This document shows, piece by piece, positions 11,474 to 23,059 of a stretch of 64,000 bases of DNA. Both the position numbers and the translations under genes were made by a program. How positions within the stretch are numbered: the first letter of the stretch is position 1; every line of letters begins with the position of its first letter. Below the pieces are notes generated by a model. It was given only the letters and a program-made list of their open reading frames with translations. It had not been told where the DNA came from and made no database searches. Location: positions 49,618,646 through 49,682,645 of the forward strand of contig OY804582.1 of assembly GCA_963680875.1 (NCBI GenBank). Direction: 5' to 3'. The stretch comes from Bathymodiolus brooksi (Eukaryota > Mollusca > Bivalvia > Mytilida > Modiolidae).

Positions 11474-12504
11474 TTTCAATTCAAACTGTAATTCACACTA
11501 GTATTAACAAATCCTTAATATTGAAATATATCTCTTTCAGTTATTTGACATTGTAAACACATTCACATTTCTATGACGATATACGATTAACTAATGCATA
11601 ATATAATCTCCATGAAACCATCTCCTGAATGTATAAATGAAAAAAAGGAGAAATTTGTTCTAATTAGGGAAGAGTTGGACGTGGGTTGTTTTAAAGTTTC
11701 CTCCGTGGGTATCAACTGGCCAATGAGGAATACGACCGATTTCTGGGCCTCTTGCGTGTAACTTTGCACGGGCAATTCATTCATAGATGTTTTCATAGTA
11801 GGCATATATGAAAAGTCTTTCTGTAAAATTTAGGTTCCGATTGAACAACATTCACAAGGGTACAATTAGGCGTTCTATAAAATATTGACATGTAATTTAG
11901 GTTTACTTTCATGCAATAAACGAATTTTAATATTTCCAGTATTAAGATAAATAATTGTATATGAAATATAGGAAAACCAATGAATATCAAATTTGTTGTT
12001 TTTATTGTGTTATTCATAATAATGTAATATTTGTGCGGAAGTTTATATGCAAGTGTGTGTATGGTAATCAACTGTAACCATTATTAAATGGAGTAAATTG
12101 TGCTCAAGTTTAAATATCATTGAATATGTGTAAATCAAATGCAATATTAACTGCATAAACTCTACAATACATGTATGAACTACAACATCTAAATTCGTTT
12201 TGGCTGCTTTTTTGTCATGGCAATTTAATAGTAAGTGCATAGACACTCACAGCGTGTTGACGAATAGAACTGAAAGGGAAATCCAGACAGTTATCATCTA
12301 ACGGCTGCTGGGTAATCCATAGCAGCAATTATAAATGACGATAAATTCCGTCAAAATTAGAATTATAATGTAATCATCATGCTAATCCGACAAAGACAAT
12401 TTAACGTATCGACAAAAGACAGTCCAAAACAAAAGTGTCGCATTATGAACAATTATAATCAACATGATTTACTGATGTAATTTAAAAACCTGGATATCGC
12501 CTTT
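11474..12504. other. 3' untranslated part of the YR retroelement and adjoining sequence
   Basis: Apart from the direct repeat at 11680-11985 this stretch has no recognisable gene. On the minus strand it follows the SGNH-like region, so it is probably the 3' untranslated and terminal part of the retroelement. The boundary between element and satellite flank lies somewhere between 11474 and about 11620 and cannot be fixed by eye. Confidence 0.5.
11680..11985. repeat. Left direct repeat of the YR retroelement
   Basis: Shared with 16535-16800 and 54595-54870, in order: GTATCAACTGGCCAATGAGG or GTAATCAACTTGCAAGTGAGG, ATACGACCGATT, GGCAATTC or GGCAATTG, TCTGTAAAATTTAGG, AACATTCACA, ATATTG(A/G)CATGTAATT and GAATTTTAATATTT(C/A)CAGTATTAA. 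This copy is the most diverged of the three. Confidence 0.7.
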
Positions 12505-13050
12505 TATGGGGAGTTAAAATGAACTGTTCAATAGCTCCCGGTAGTGAGTTGATAACAAAAATCCTTTCATAAAAAAAGACAGATGAACACCATCATGAGC
12601 ATAAAGAGCATCGTGACAATCATCCAAATCAATCATCATGATCAATGTAATACCCATTATGTTGTTACAAATAGGACATTATGCCTCTATTTAAACGCTT
12701 AGGAATATCTTTCATTGCCCTGTGATTGGTGGAATAATGCCATTCCTTTCTAGGTAAAATATTTGAGAAAACGATATTGCTACCAGGACACATTTTGTTA
12801 ATCGTGTACAATGAACATATTAATTGAAAAAATAAGGAAACAGTAGACATACAGCCTATTTCATTTCCACCACAGTGACAAATGACAGCTTTTGGAAGTC
12901 CAAAACAGTTAATCATACTTTGAACTACAGGTACGATAGATGACCATCGCATACTGGGCTTTCCAACCCACATCACATTTAATCCATATCTTTTTAATCC
13001 CATATTTCCAGCAGTAGGCCTGTATTTTAGTGTGCTCCTCTGCATGACTG
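12505..13050 (-). pseudogene. SGNH-hydrolase-like region of the YR retroelement
   Basis: The 126-residue frame at 12665-13045 contains WVGKPSMRWSSIVPVVQSM (block II-like Gly), VICHCGGNEIG (block III G-x-N, about residues 59-62) and SNILPRKEW. After a frameshift near 12660 another frame gives HDGVHLS at 12577-12597, matching block V (D-x-x-H) with the catalytic Asp and His. The block I nucleophile motif GDS would fall near 13050-13070 and is not visible. Such esterase-like domains occur in some YR and CR1 retrotransposons; their role there is unclear. Unit 2 lacks this region. Confidence 0.65.
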
Positions 13051-13064
13051 ATTTTTAATCCATA

Positions 13065-13995
13065 TATTTGGAGAGCCTAAGAATGTTTTTGATATTTAAA
13101 AACCTAACCTAATGTATTTTTTAAAGGTGTTAGATTTCCACCAACACATTTGCTTTATTTGATCAGCAGTTTTACCCAGCATGACAGCAGTAGCTGCTGC
13201 TACAATTATGAAAGAATGTGTATTGCATTGACACGGATTATATCAAGCACAACGTAATTCGGATATTAAAATGGAACAGGCTTGAAAGCGAGTTACACCT
13301 CTGTGGTTTAAATGAATAAATAATAGTCTCTTAATTTTAGAGCGCATCTTCAAATATAATTCTGTTCTGAAACGGGCATATGTTTTTTTCAATATTTTTT
13401 TAATTTGCAAAGTTGTTTTTTGCCACACTGATCAGTTTTTGATGAATTTATTGCTACATTAATTATGTTTTGGAAATAATCTATGCAAATTGCATCAATT
13501 TCTAAAGTATGATCTCATATTCCAGATTAAACTACTTCTCCTATTCCTAACAAAGCCAAAGAATGCTAATGAAAAAATACTAGCAAACAATATAGCCTCA
13601 ATGTACGAACTACAAATAGTTGGTAATGCCTCTATAATTTGTTTTACTAGGGAAATCGTTATTTGTTTCCTAACATCAGTTCCATTATTTGTTTTTGATA
13701 CAACAGCTAAGAATTTTTGAACAGCAAATGATTGAGTATAATCAACATGTTCATGCATTTAATTACTAAAATTAAGATCAGATTGTGGAGCAGAATAATT
13801 AGCAGTTTGCATATGATGTATAACATTAATTATATGAGTAATAGGAGGCCATATTTGGTCAAGTTTAATTTTTTGTCTAAAACCTTCAAGTGTATTTTTA
13901 GCATTGTGGTCCACTTTCCAAATATTGTTTTTAATGGACTTATAAATTAAACTGTAGAACTCTGTCTTAAAAGGCTCCAAAATTCCCAAGGCATC
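13065..13995 (-). pseudogene. Tyrosine recombinase of the YR retroelement, unit 1
   Basis: A minus-strand stretch reads ALPTICSSYIEAILFAS and then SLAFFGFVR, matching box I of DIRS-type recombinases. The catalytic Arg codon is at 13546-13548, and the frame is lost by one base immediately after it. Box II should read H-x-x-R but reads HSFI (13204-13218), so the second catalytic Arg is replaced by Ile. The following GRW-like site is CWW. The expected catalytic Tyr is kept in KKYIR, with its codon at 13114-13116. The enzyme would be inactive. The SGNH-like region follows directly downstream. Confidence 0.8.
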
Positions 13996-14480
13996 GTCAT
14001 TGGCTTCAGTTCTGCAGGCGGAGCTAGCTCTCTGAACTTCTCAAATCGTCCACGAGAAAAAAGAATCAGCTATGGCATTATTAACGGAGGATATATGTAC
14101 AGCTTTAAAATGAAGATGACCAATAAAAAAGTAATCTAAGTAGAATCATGACCCTTGCTGATGTTGATGTTTTTGAATTCAAAACAGAAACTACAGCCAT
14201 ATTGTCAATGTAATATATAATTTTCTTTTTACAAAATAACTTGTGCCAGAGAAATATTGATAATGCGATTGGAATAATTTCTAAAAATGTAATATCTCTA
14301 TCTGAAGATAAGTACTTTCCCATTCAGCAGGCCAGTGCAAGTAGGCCTATCTATTTTTACAATAGGCACCACACCCCAACGCTATCAGTATAAAGTTCTA
14401 AATCACAATTAGAAATCCAATTTTCGAAAATAAAGGAATTGCCATTAAATTGTTACACAAAGTATTTCAACATTAACAAA
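13996..14480 (-). pseudogene. RNase H domain of the YR retroelement, unit 1
   Basis: Landmarks on the minus strand are LELYTD near the start, RDITFLEIIPIALSIFLW, IIYYIDNMAVVSVLNSKTST, and a VNNAIADS motif near 14060. These supply the acidic residues expected of RNase H (D, E, D, D). Frameshifts occur near 14370 and just after ADS. Confidence 0.75.
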
Positions 14481-14529
14481 TCTTCATACATTTCTTTTGT
14501 GACCTTATTTAATTGAAGTGTTTTCTTAG

Positions 14530-15330
14530 CTTTAGCAGTAGCTAAATATGGACGCCTGCTGAATGCACAATGTATGAGTGCGAAAAGCTAAACTATCACA
14601 TAATGATTGCAATAGTTTCAAAGTTATCTTAAAACATGCACCTTCATTTAACTTTTTAAGTAATTCTTTAATTGTTTCTTCCGGTATTTTAACAGACATG
14701 GATTCAGTATGTCTAGTCATTCCATACTTTTCACAGGACCTTCCGTTTTTTTCAGCAGCAATTGGAAGTCCTAATCTTTTACAAATAGTTTTGAATTTAA
14801 ACATACTATTTGAACACTCAATATCTGACATTTCAGCAAGAAAGAAAGCATAAAATATAATTATCTCAATTTGTTAATCCATGTACTTCCTGAACAACCA
14901 TTGCAAAAATGTAGAAATATGTTGAAGCGTGGAACATGATATCGAATACCCTATGGGCATACATTTGTCATTATAATACATGTATCCTATTATACAACCA
15001 AGTAAATCAAAGTCTCCGGGATAGCATGGCCCAGGTCGAAATGCTGACTTAATATCAATTTTTCCTATTTTAGCATGTTCACCTAATGTTTGAATAATAG
15101 AAATGATATTAATACATTTAGAATACTGTACAGTTGTTAGTGTTTCATCAAGGAAATCAGTAACACAATACCCAGGTGGATAATACAAGTGTGTTATTAG
15201 GCTCCAATCAGAGGTCTTTTTAGGTATTAATCCAATGCGGGAACTTCTTTTGAAATTGGACGGAATCTAAAAGGTCCTGCTATTCTGCCAAGAGTAATTT
15301 CATGTTCAACCCTTTCATATGCCGCCACAT
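14530..15330 (-). pseudogene. Reverse transcriptase of the YR retroelement, unit 1
   Basis: The region begins near 15310 with EHEITLGRIAG. It continues with the frame at 14874-15188: GKIDIKSAFRPGPCYPGDF contains motif A (Asp) and MPIGYSISC motif B. The place where motif C (x-D-D) should lie, about 14840-14880, reads FYAFFLAEMSD with no Asp pair. Downstream TICKRLGLPIAAEK and SMSVKIPEETIKELL match the thumb and connection region of DIRS-like RTs. Stops break the frame. Confidence 0.8.
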
Positions 15331-15599
15331 GATACTATAAAACACATTTTATTGTTTGTGTCTCTAATTGTAATCTTGGAACTGGGTAATTCATGTTAAA
15401 ACCAGATGTAAATCCATATTTTAGTAATTTTGCAATATCTTTTATTGGCTATTTTTCTAAAGCAATATATAATTCATTTAAATTAATAGGACTGTATCCC
15501 AATTGCCATATAGCATATCTATTCAAACCTCGACCTGGATTATTCAATAATGGAGTGCGAACATATAGTGAATATGTATTAAAAGGTGAGGCTGTGCAT

Positions 15600-16340
15600 G
15601 AAGTCTAAATTTGTAGCACATTGCTGATAAATGCATACTCCCGCACTTCATGCAATAATGTTTAAGCAAACAATTGGTTTTGAAACATCCTTTTTTAAAT
15701 TAAAATCATAACATGGCTTTTGAGAAGAAACTGGAAACTGAGCTGCTGTCGAGCTTCCATTATCTAGCGTCCCTCTTGCGATAAATTGTAACCATACATT
15801 GCCAACAATTTGAGACATTGTTCTGGTTTGATTGTATGCAATTCGAAGTAGAAATTGTTGGTCGCATTGATAAACCCTGTTAAAATGAGCATCAACTACA
15901 GCTCCCCTAATAATAGACATATACGATAGTGAATATCCAGCAAACAAATGGTGTCTATCAATCATAACATTAGCATTATTAATAAAGGCATCTGTCCAAA
16001 TTTCTATTGAATTAATCTGTTTAACTTTGAGGGGCTTATTTGTGAGATACATTAGTAATTTACAGTCTGCAAGTGATAAGAAATTATGTTTTACACTTTG
16101 GCAATTGAAATGGTGTCGTAAAAGTAATCACAAAACAGTATATTCTAAATTCCAAAATTTGTCCTTAGTGGTCTTTGATATAAATATATCAGTTTCATTG
16201 TCAAATGTAAACAACATAGGGACTGTAGTAGTCACGTTGTTTACGATACGATCCTCATCATGTATAACTGCTTGAACGCCCGATGATTTTATCTGCATAG
16301 GTGGAGGCTCCGCATGTGGTTCTATTTTCTGCAATGTTGC
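15600..16340 (-). pseudogene. Gag-like protein of the YR retroelement, unit 1
   Basis: The frame at 16128-16334 has TDIFISKTTKDKFWNLEY. The frame at 15648-16052 has IEIWTDAFINNANVMIDRHH, SYMSIIRGAVVDAH and CDQQFLLRIAYNQTR, the W-T-D-A-F...Y-D-x-x-F-R pattern of DIRS-type Gag proteins. It ends in KPCYDFNLKK, the start of a Cys/His cluster that is frameshifted here but complete in unit 2. A putative nucleic-acid-binding structural protein, now broken. Confidence 0.7.
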
Positions 16341-16534
16341 ATGTTCATCAACTCATCGTCATATACGCCTATCAACTGGTCTATTTACTGGTTCCTCTTT
16401 TTCATCCACTCTACCTCTTAGCACACGCCCTTGGATTGGGGGTCGGGTCATATCTGTTATAACACCTCTACATCGAGGCGTCTTTTAACAGAGCAGCAAT
16501 CTATTGGGTTATAAAGTTTACTTCTTGGTAATCA

Positions 16535-16800
16535 ACTGAGCTTTTAAAATTTCCCCTTGGTAATCAACTTGCAAGTGAGGGATACGACCGATTGTCTTGG
16601 CCTTTTAAGTGAAACGTTGCATTGGCAATTGGTGCATAAATGTAATCGAGTAGGCCTATATGAAATGGATTTCTGTAAAATTTAGGTTTGGATTGACCAA
16701 CATTCACAGAGTACTATAAAATATTGGCATGTAATTGATGTTTATTTTCATACAATAAATGAATTTTAATATTTACAGTATTAAAATAAATTAATAACAT
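16535..16800. repeat. Right direct repeat of the YR retroelement, unit 1
   Basis: This is the partner of 11680-11985, lying upstream of the Gag-like reading frame (minus strand). It starts with two short copies of CTTGGTAATCAACT and ends in TTTACAGTATTAAAATAAAT. The sequence to its right joins family M. Confidence 0.7.
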
Positions 16801-16849
16801 TATTCTGATATAATTTGTATTATATTGTGCTACATGTTGTTCATCTTGT

Positions 16850-19012
16850 CAAATTATATGTCTTCCCGTATTTAGTTGTGATGTTGTGATGTCAGCTACG
16901 ATATCCGCGCAAACAAAACCCGATACGTCTCGACTTTCATTTCCTTTGTAAGGGGTTCATGGTTTACTTATTTATTTACGTATACTGAGGTCCAACACAA
17001 TTTTATCTGGAACAGTACCTGCTACCCCTACCAGTGCATTCTCGATTTTTAGTGTGGTTCTTGTTGCTCCATCATTAGTTTTCTGTGTATTGTTTTGTGA
17101 ATTGTTGTTTGTTCTCTTGTCCTTTTTCGCCTGACCTTAGTGTCATCTGTCCTTCGATTTACGACTTTTGGTATCTCCGACCTGTTCTCACATTAACATG
17201 TTTAAAGGGCGTTATGTTCTCGTCCAAGAAAATAAACAACGTTTCAACATAAACTATTATGCTACACTATTATCTACGGAAGGTGTGAGTCTGATAATAC
17301 TTACATCATGCATGAAAATATCGAAGTAAATTTATTGTGCAAAGGCGAAAGATTGGAAAATCTCTGAAATTGAAAATTGTCAAGGAAAATATTAATCAGT
17401 TTTATATTTACTCTTTGAAATGAGCACTTACACAATGGCTAATTGGTGAAGAGCGTTGCTGCTTTGGACTTGTATTTGCACTACTAACGAATGTATTTCT
17501 TTGGATTAATGGTCAAAGTAGGAGTTACAGGTTAAAATATCATCTAGATCAAGGTCCGGGACCTTCCGATTGTTGGTTTTAAACTTATAAAGAACGTCGG
17601 ACCAGCACAATTGTATTTGTGTTGACATATTAAGTTGATTCTAATACTTCAGTGAGTCGAGTCATTACCTAAACTTATATTGTCCATTAGCAATCTAAGC
17701 CACATTCCGTCAATCGGAGTGTGGTTCTTCGTTGTTGTATCATGTCATTTCTACGTTTGAAATAATAAAAAGCTATGTTATGTTTCCAGCGTGTTCTAAC
17801 CCCGATTAAGATAGCCCTGTTATGCCTGGCGACCTGTTCTAAGATCAGCCAAAAACAAGAATACTAAGTCTGTTTTGTAATTTACCTTATGGATTAATAT
17901 AAACATATACAAGAAATAAGGTTGGGTTATAATTATTGCTGGTCTGGTAATCTCTGCTGAGAAAATACATTAACTAGTTTTTGAAATTATAAATTTACTT
18001 TCGAATTGAATGGATCGGATCTATCAATGTTGGTTTAATATTTATGCATGCCATGACAACAAAGACAGACTTATGGTAATTGTGTCACACAAATCTGAAA
18101 AAAGAGTCGCAACAATTCCATCGTAAAATACGGTACCAGGCATATTTTTTTGCGAACCAGTAGAAAATATGTCAAGCAAGGTGAAATTTGGAAATCAAGT
18201 GGTCATGGACCAGTAGAACTAGAAAATGTTGTTTAACTCTTTTATGAGTTAGTAGACGGTTATGATGCTGTATGTTGTTAGTTGACGAAGTACATTATTA
18301 CAGTTTATCATGGTACTTGTTTGACTCTTGTTTGTTTTATGGATTTCCTGTTGTCTGAGGTTCTGTCTTTTATCTCCATGTTTGCGTTGATGATGGTTTG
18401 TTCCATTTCAGACTTGAACTTCGTGCATTCAGTGTGGCCATAATTCTTTACATTTATACAATAAAAACAAAAACAATTACCGGTCGCGTTGGTGTATACA
18501 TGCAAATTGTAGGTCTGTATGTTATAGACAATTAAATATTTCTACTGATGTCCCGTATACTCTAACAAGTACAACTTATTGATAGTACTATGCAAGTACC
18601 AATTTCTGTATAATGATACTATTAAGGTTATCCTATATCTAATATTGAAAACTGTTGTTGTGTATGCCATCAATGTTTTAAGCTATAAAACAAATACATA
18701 ATGGCGTATGAATTTCGAACTAATTATCAATCCTTAGTTTTCTTGGTAGTGTATTGTAGATCATTGTTTGTCCTTTTGTCGTTTTATCTTTAAGCCATTT
18801 TATTGTCTGCCCTCTCCCATTTATGGCATTTGAGTACCTCTTTGGTAACTTCTATTTTTTCTTGAGTACATATTAGAGATCATCTAAGGACACCTATCAT
18901 GCCTACGTAATCAGTGATAATTTGTTGTAGACCTTACAGTTACCGTCATGTAGAAACACAGTACAGAATAATATCCTTCGTGCTTATAATTTGCTTCCAA
19001 TCAGATTGTATC
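16850..19012 (+). repeat. Composite dispersed repeat, family M, copy 1 (unit 1)
   Basis: Family M is a mosaic about 2 kb long. In order it contains a segment with TTTCTGTGT and TTTGGTATC-type motifs (16880-17200), AAGAAAATAAACAACGTTTC (17227), an ACCAGGCATATTTTTTTGCG segment (18135), and TTTGACTCTTGTTTGTTTTATGG (18318). A TTGATAGTACTATGCAAGTACC segment (18580) and CCTATCATGCCTACGTAATC (18892) follow. Part of it derives from the 3' end of an RT-type retroelement. The copy is cut short at about 19012. Confidence 0.75.
18308..18505 (-). pseudogene. Cysteine-rich antisense frame in family M (possible Gag knuckle remnant)
   Basis: This 65-residue minus-strand frame contains CFCFYCINVKNYGHTECTKF, which resembles a degenerate zinc knuckle followed by a charged tail. 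Related but more broken sequence occurs at 34790-34930, 49200-49380 and 56350-56540. It may be a relic of a retroelement Gag inside the composite repeat, or chance. I cannot decide. Confidence 0.25.
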
Positions 19013-19179
19013 ATTCACCTAGAAGTAAAGTAATCCTTTATGTGAAAATGCTTAGCATAAACAACCCAATACAATTACATTTTTTGAACTTAAATCACAC
19101 ATTAAAAATGTTGATATCAATTAAATCGAAAGGCTACTTTTGATTTAAATTGATAATTTTGGCATGGTAGCTTCAACAG

Positions 19180-19495
19180 CTGTTTTATACTGGTGGTTCT
19201 AAGGGTGGGGATAGGGTAGCTTAATATTATGGTATTTTACTGGTGGTTTTCAGGATAGTGATATTATAACTTAATATACTGTTTTTACTGGTGGTTCTAA
19301 TGATGGTGATAGGGTAGCTTAATATTATGGTATTTTACTGGTGGTTTTCAGGATAGTGATATTATAACTTTATAATGATGGTGATAGGGTAGCTTAATAT
19401 GCTGGTTGTTTAACTGGTGGTTGTAAGGATGATGATAAGGTAGCTTAATATGCTGGTTTTTACTGGTGCGTCTAAGGATGATGATAACGTATATT
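19180..19495. repeat. 50-bp minisatellite, unit 1
   Basis: About seven degenerate copies of a unit of roughly 50 bp, built on TTTTACTGGTGGTTCTAA, GGATGGTGATAGGGTAGC and TTAATATGCTGG. Some copies are shortened. Confidence 0.85.
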
Positions 19496-20338
19496 CGGCA
19501 ACTTTTGTTGGGCGGCAATTATATTGTCTTCGTTTACCATCTGCCTGTTCGAGCTTCCGCTATTTCAATACCTCTTACTTTGAAGTTCGTTGTCTCATCT
19601 GATCAAAGTAAATTCGTGATATGGTAGGATTCTTAGGATGTTTCCTAGTGAAAGTTGTAAAGCCCAAACCTCTTTCGTAATGTGAAATTTATTACACTCC
19701 TGTTGATATCGGTAAACATATCTTACCTTTCGCATGGATCCTTTGTCATATATGTATCCATGAAAACACAATTATTGACCAGGAAGCTCAGGACTCGCTG
19801 GATACCCCAATACCTAATTGTATTATTCCATGTACTAATTTTAAGCCTTTTGTTATGAAATCATATTCAAAACGCTGTCAAGACAGTTGGGACCAACAGA
19901 TGCATGGCAAATTGCACGAATTTTGCATTAAGCTACTTAAACAAGTAATATACTCACAGAATCGTAAAATAAATCTGTAACCAGCTTGTATCAATGTCAC
20001 CAACTACGTCATCGGATGACGACAAATTACAAAAGTCAAAGTCGATAGATGGTTGTCTTAAGTATTTTTTCCGGAAAAAGTTATGTCAAGAAACAATTCT
20101 AGAATGTGTATGTTTGTATTCACCATAGTCATAAATTGAGCATAAAGAATGACATGAGCTAATTATTTCTTAAATCAGATGAAACAAATTTTTCATCGCT
20201 ATCAATTTTTACAACGTTATGCATTCTTGTAAATAATAACGCGAGGTAATTGGAACAGCGCCCAAAAATAACCTCTGTCTATGTACGCTTGAATGCATGA
20301 AATTACCGTAAATGCCCTGTTAGAATCGAAATATTTAT

Positions 20339-20503
20339 CGGATGCCGAGCTCTATGCTTATTTTAACATTTGTCATTATTTTACACCAAGCTATGGGTAG
20401 GCATTATATTTGTCAGGATTATACACCTCGCTTTCGCTCGGTGTAAAATAATGACAAATATAATGCCTACCCATGTTAATATAAGCATAGAACCCGGCAT
20501 CCG
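20339..20503. mobile_element. Foldback (hairpin) element
   Basis: The outer arms 20339-20369 and 20473-20503 are inverted copies starting CGGATGCCG. The inner arms GGGTAGGCATTATATTTGTCA (20395-20415) and its complement (20452-20472) pair around a short centre reading CACCTCGCTTTCGCTCGGTG. A 25-bp segment (20370-20394) has no partner. Such perfect palindromes are typical of foldback or MITE sequences. Unit 2 keeps only the right half (59810-59870). Confidence 0.7.
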
Positions 20504-22015
20504 AGAATTATTTCTTAAATAAGACACGTCTGTTACAATTTTAAAAGCTTACGGAGATGATTTTTTTTAATTAATTGCTGGAATTTTCATCATATTGATT
20601 ACCTCTTAATTTCACGACCATTTCATCTTGATGCAATAAGCAATGATTTTACTTATTTGCAGTTGTCATTCCTTTTTATACACAAACCGCTAATAGAGTA
20701 GAATATCAGTATTATGTAGGTTACCTACACCTGACGACAGTTATCAAATCAATTTCCAAAAGTTAGTCAACATGCGGCCGAAAACATGGGAATTATTTCA
20801 TGACATTATTTACAACCCTATTTTCAAATACGTTTTAAAAGCTGATCTACCGGTGTGAGATTTCCTTAATTAATTGGCAAGGCAAATATACATTCAAGTG
20901 CCGACATGCCTTTTTCTTGAATCTTGTTGTGATTATACGTGGATCTATTGTATGGGAGTAAGGGTTGTTTTCTATCGTTTTAATGCTCTTTGATTTAGCT
21001 TTGTAGTGAATACCAACAATTTACATTGAATAATAAGTGTAATTAAGTCGATTTAAGAAAAACAATTTAAACATCAACTGCGGAATTTTGTTGAGAATGA
21101 ATATATAGACAAATACCCCGAGTTGTAAATCTCTATTTGATGGGGTCCGTGTTCCTCATCATTATTGTATCCTGTGTTGTGTGTCATTGTTCTAGGACTT
21201 GAGCCCAATATGGCTCATGTTTCTAAGTTGTCCACCCTTAACTGCACCTTCTGTTTTCTCTAACGTTTTCTGACCGATATTTTTCCAGATTGATGACATT
21301 TTGAACCAGTACCATTATAAAAACAAAGTTTTCAAAGTCGATAGGTGGTTGATTTTAGTAATTTGCACTTCTTCTAAATGAATATATAGTAAAAGTGAAT
21401 CACATCTTTTCACCACCGTCCTGTATAGATATATGAAATGACACAGGCATGATGTCACTGAATTGTCCATATATAGGCATCCTCGAAGAATAGTATATAT
21501 CTGATTCTATGAAGTCAACGAATGACATAAAATTAGAAAGTAGTTTATTACCTTACGATTCATGTTGGTGTTCAGTTTTACTGATAATATGTTCTCCTTT
21601 GTAATGTTTATTCATTAAAATGATTTATCTTATTATCAAATTGGACAATATACGTCAAATAGCTTTGATCATGTATACATACAACTCAAACGATTTGCAA
21701 ATAATTTAAAAAAAAAATAGCTTCCTCGTGTTGAAAAAGTACTTACATATTATCTGCGTATATGTATGAGTTTAGCACTAGGTTCAACTGCAGGTTGTAT
21801 TTGTAGATTAGCCATGTTTATGTTTTCGTTTCTACAATGCTTGATATGTACAGATGGTTTACCACCTGTTTAGCTAATGTTGGTGTTTTTTGTTGCTTAT
21901 TACATGCTACAATATAAATGTATCCAGTAAGTTTACAAATATATGTTGAAAATTACACCTAATATAAAACAGTATGAATAAAGACACAGATTAAATGGTC
22001 TAGAAATGTTACATA

Positions 22016-22112
22016 CTATAGTTTTGTTTGTTTTTTGTGTTTTTGTTTTGGTTTTTGTTTGTTTATTTGTTTTGTTTTTGTTTTTGTTTTTGTTTGTTTT
22101 ATTATTTGTATT
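22016..22112. repeat. T/G simple repeat, (TTTTTG)n-like, unit 1
   Basis: This is a run of TTTGTT and TTTTTG units. The apparent lysine- and threonine-rich minus-strand frame over it is an artefact of the simple repeat. Confidence 0.9.
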
Positions 22113-23059
22113 TTTTGTGTTTGGGAGGTGAGTGTAGGTTTCCATTTTATCTGTATAAATGATGACACCAGTCGAATTAGAGAGCAACATAGCAATATCT
22201 AGTTTGAATATTCACGTGTAATATGTGAAATACACAGATGTTGGTTACGCATGTTTGTACACAACTCGTTTATCATTTCATCAACACTTTTAAATTTATC
22301 GGTATAATGCCTTTTCCAGTGGCAAACAAATCGTTTAAATTATTTCCATATTATCAATGCAATGTAATATTTCCATTATTTGACGACCCATGTATCAACC
22401 ATGCAATATTGTTTTATTCAATATTGATCAATTGATTATGTTAATGTTATTTTACCCGTAATGTACCCGTGTATATGATGACATAATTATAATTATATCA
22501 TACTTAATTTTGATGCTGGTTTGAGTTTCAATGTGCTATGCATGCAATGCACCGAGGTCATAGTTCTGTTTGATTACATATATGTACAACATTTCACAAT
22601 CGTATTAATTTATAAAATGTGAGGTATTCTAATACATGTAATACACCGGGGTTACCGATGTCATAGTTCTGTTTTATTACATGTATGTGTACATTAAATT
22701 TCACTAGCACATTTATATTGATGTAATGCAGTATATGAGTAACACATATATGTAATTTACTGTAGTAAGATCATTTCAATCATTTTTATTTCACATACAC
22801 TGTATAATGTTTCCATTGTATAGACCATCAATACATTAACAGTTCAATATTATTGTATTGTAGGTTTATTTATGACAGTTTTAATCTATAGCTAATTATT
22901 TACTTTTATTTCTTTTTCAGTAGATTGTAAGTATTATGTTCATCATAGTTACTATGTATTTAATTATATAAATTTTATAATCACCTGTAAGGTAAGTACT
23001 TGTGTATCTAATATGTCCATTCATTTAACTATATTGATATATTATATTACTTTACATCT

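Larger units (their letters stand above)
11617..16840 (-). mobile_element. YR (DIRS/Ngaro-like) retroelement, unit 1
   Basis: On the minus strand the order is Gag-like protein, RT, RNase H, tyrosine recombinase, SGNH-esterase-like region. This is the gene order of tyrosine-recombinase retrotransposons; there is no integrase and no retropepsin. The body is bracketed by similar sequences of about 300 bp in direct orientation, at 11680-11985 and 16535-16800. That suits split direct repeats of Ngaro/PAT-type elements better than the inverted ends of DIRS1. Numerous stops and frameshifts make it inactive. The outer limits are approximate. Confidence 0.75.

Noticed and set aside
17700..17730. Hairpin CCACATTCCG / CGGAGTGTGG resembling an RNA 3' stem
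   Set aside because: The unit 2 copy (near 55788) has lost the pairing, and there is no adjacent RNA or histone gene.
21933..22190. Lysine/threonine/asparagine-rich minus-strand frame
   Set aside because: It is a translation of the (TTTTTG)n simple repeat.
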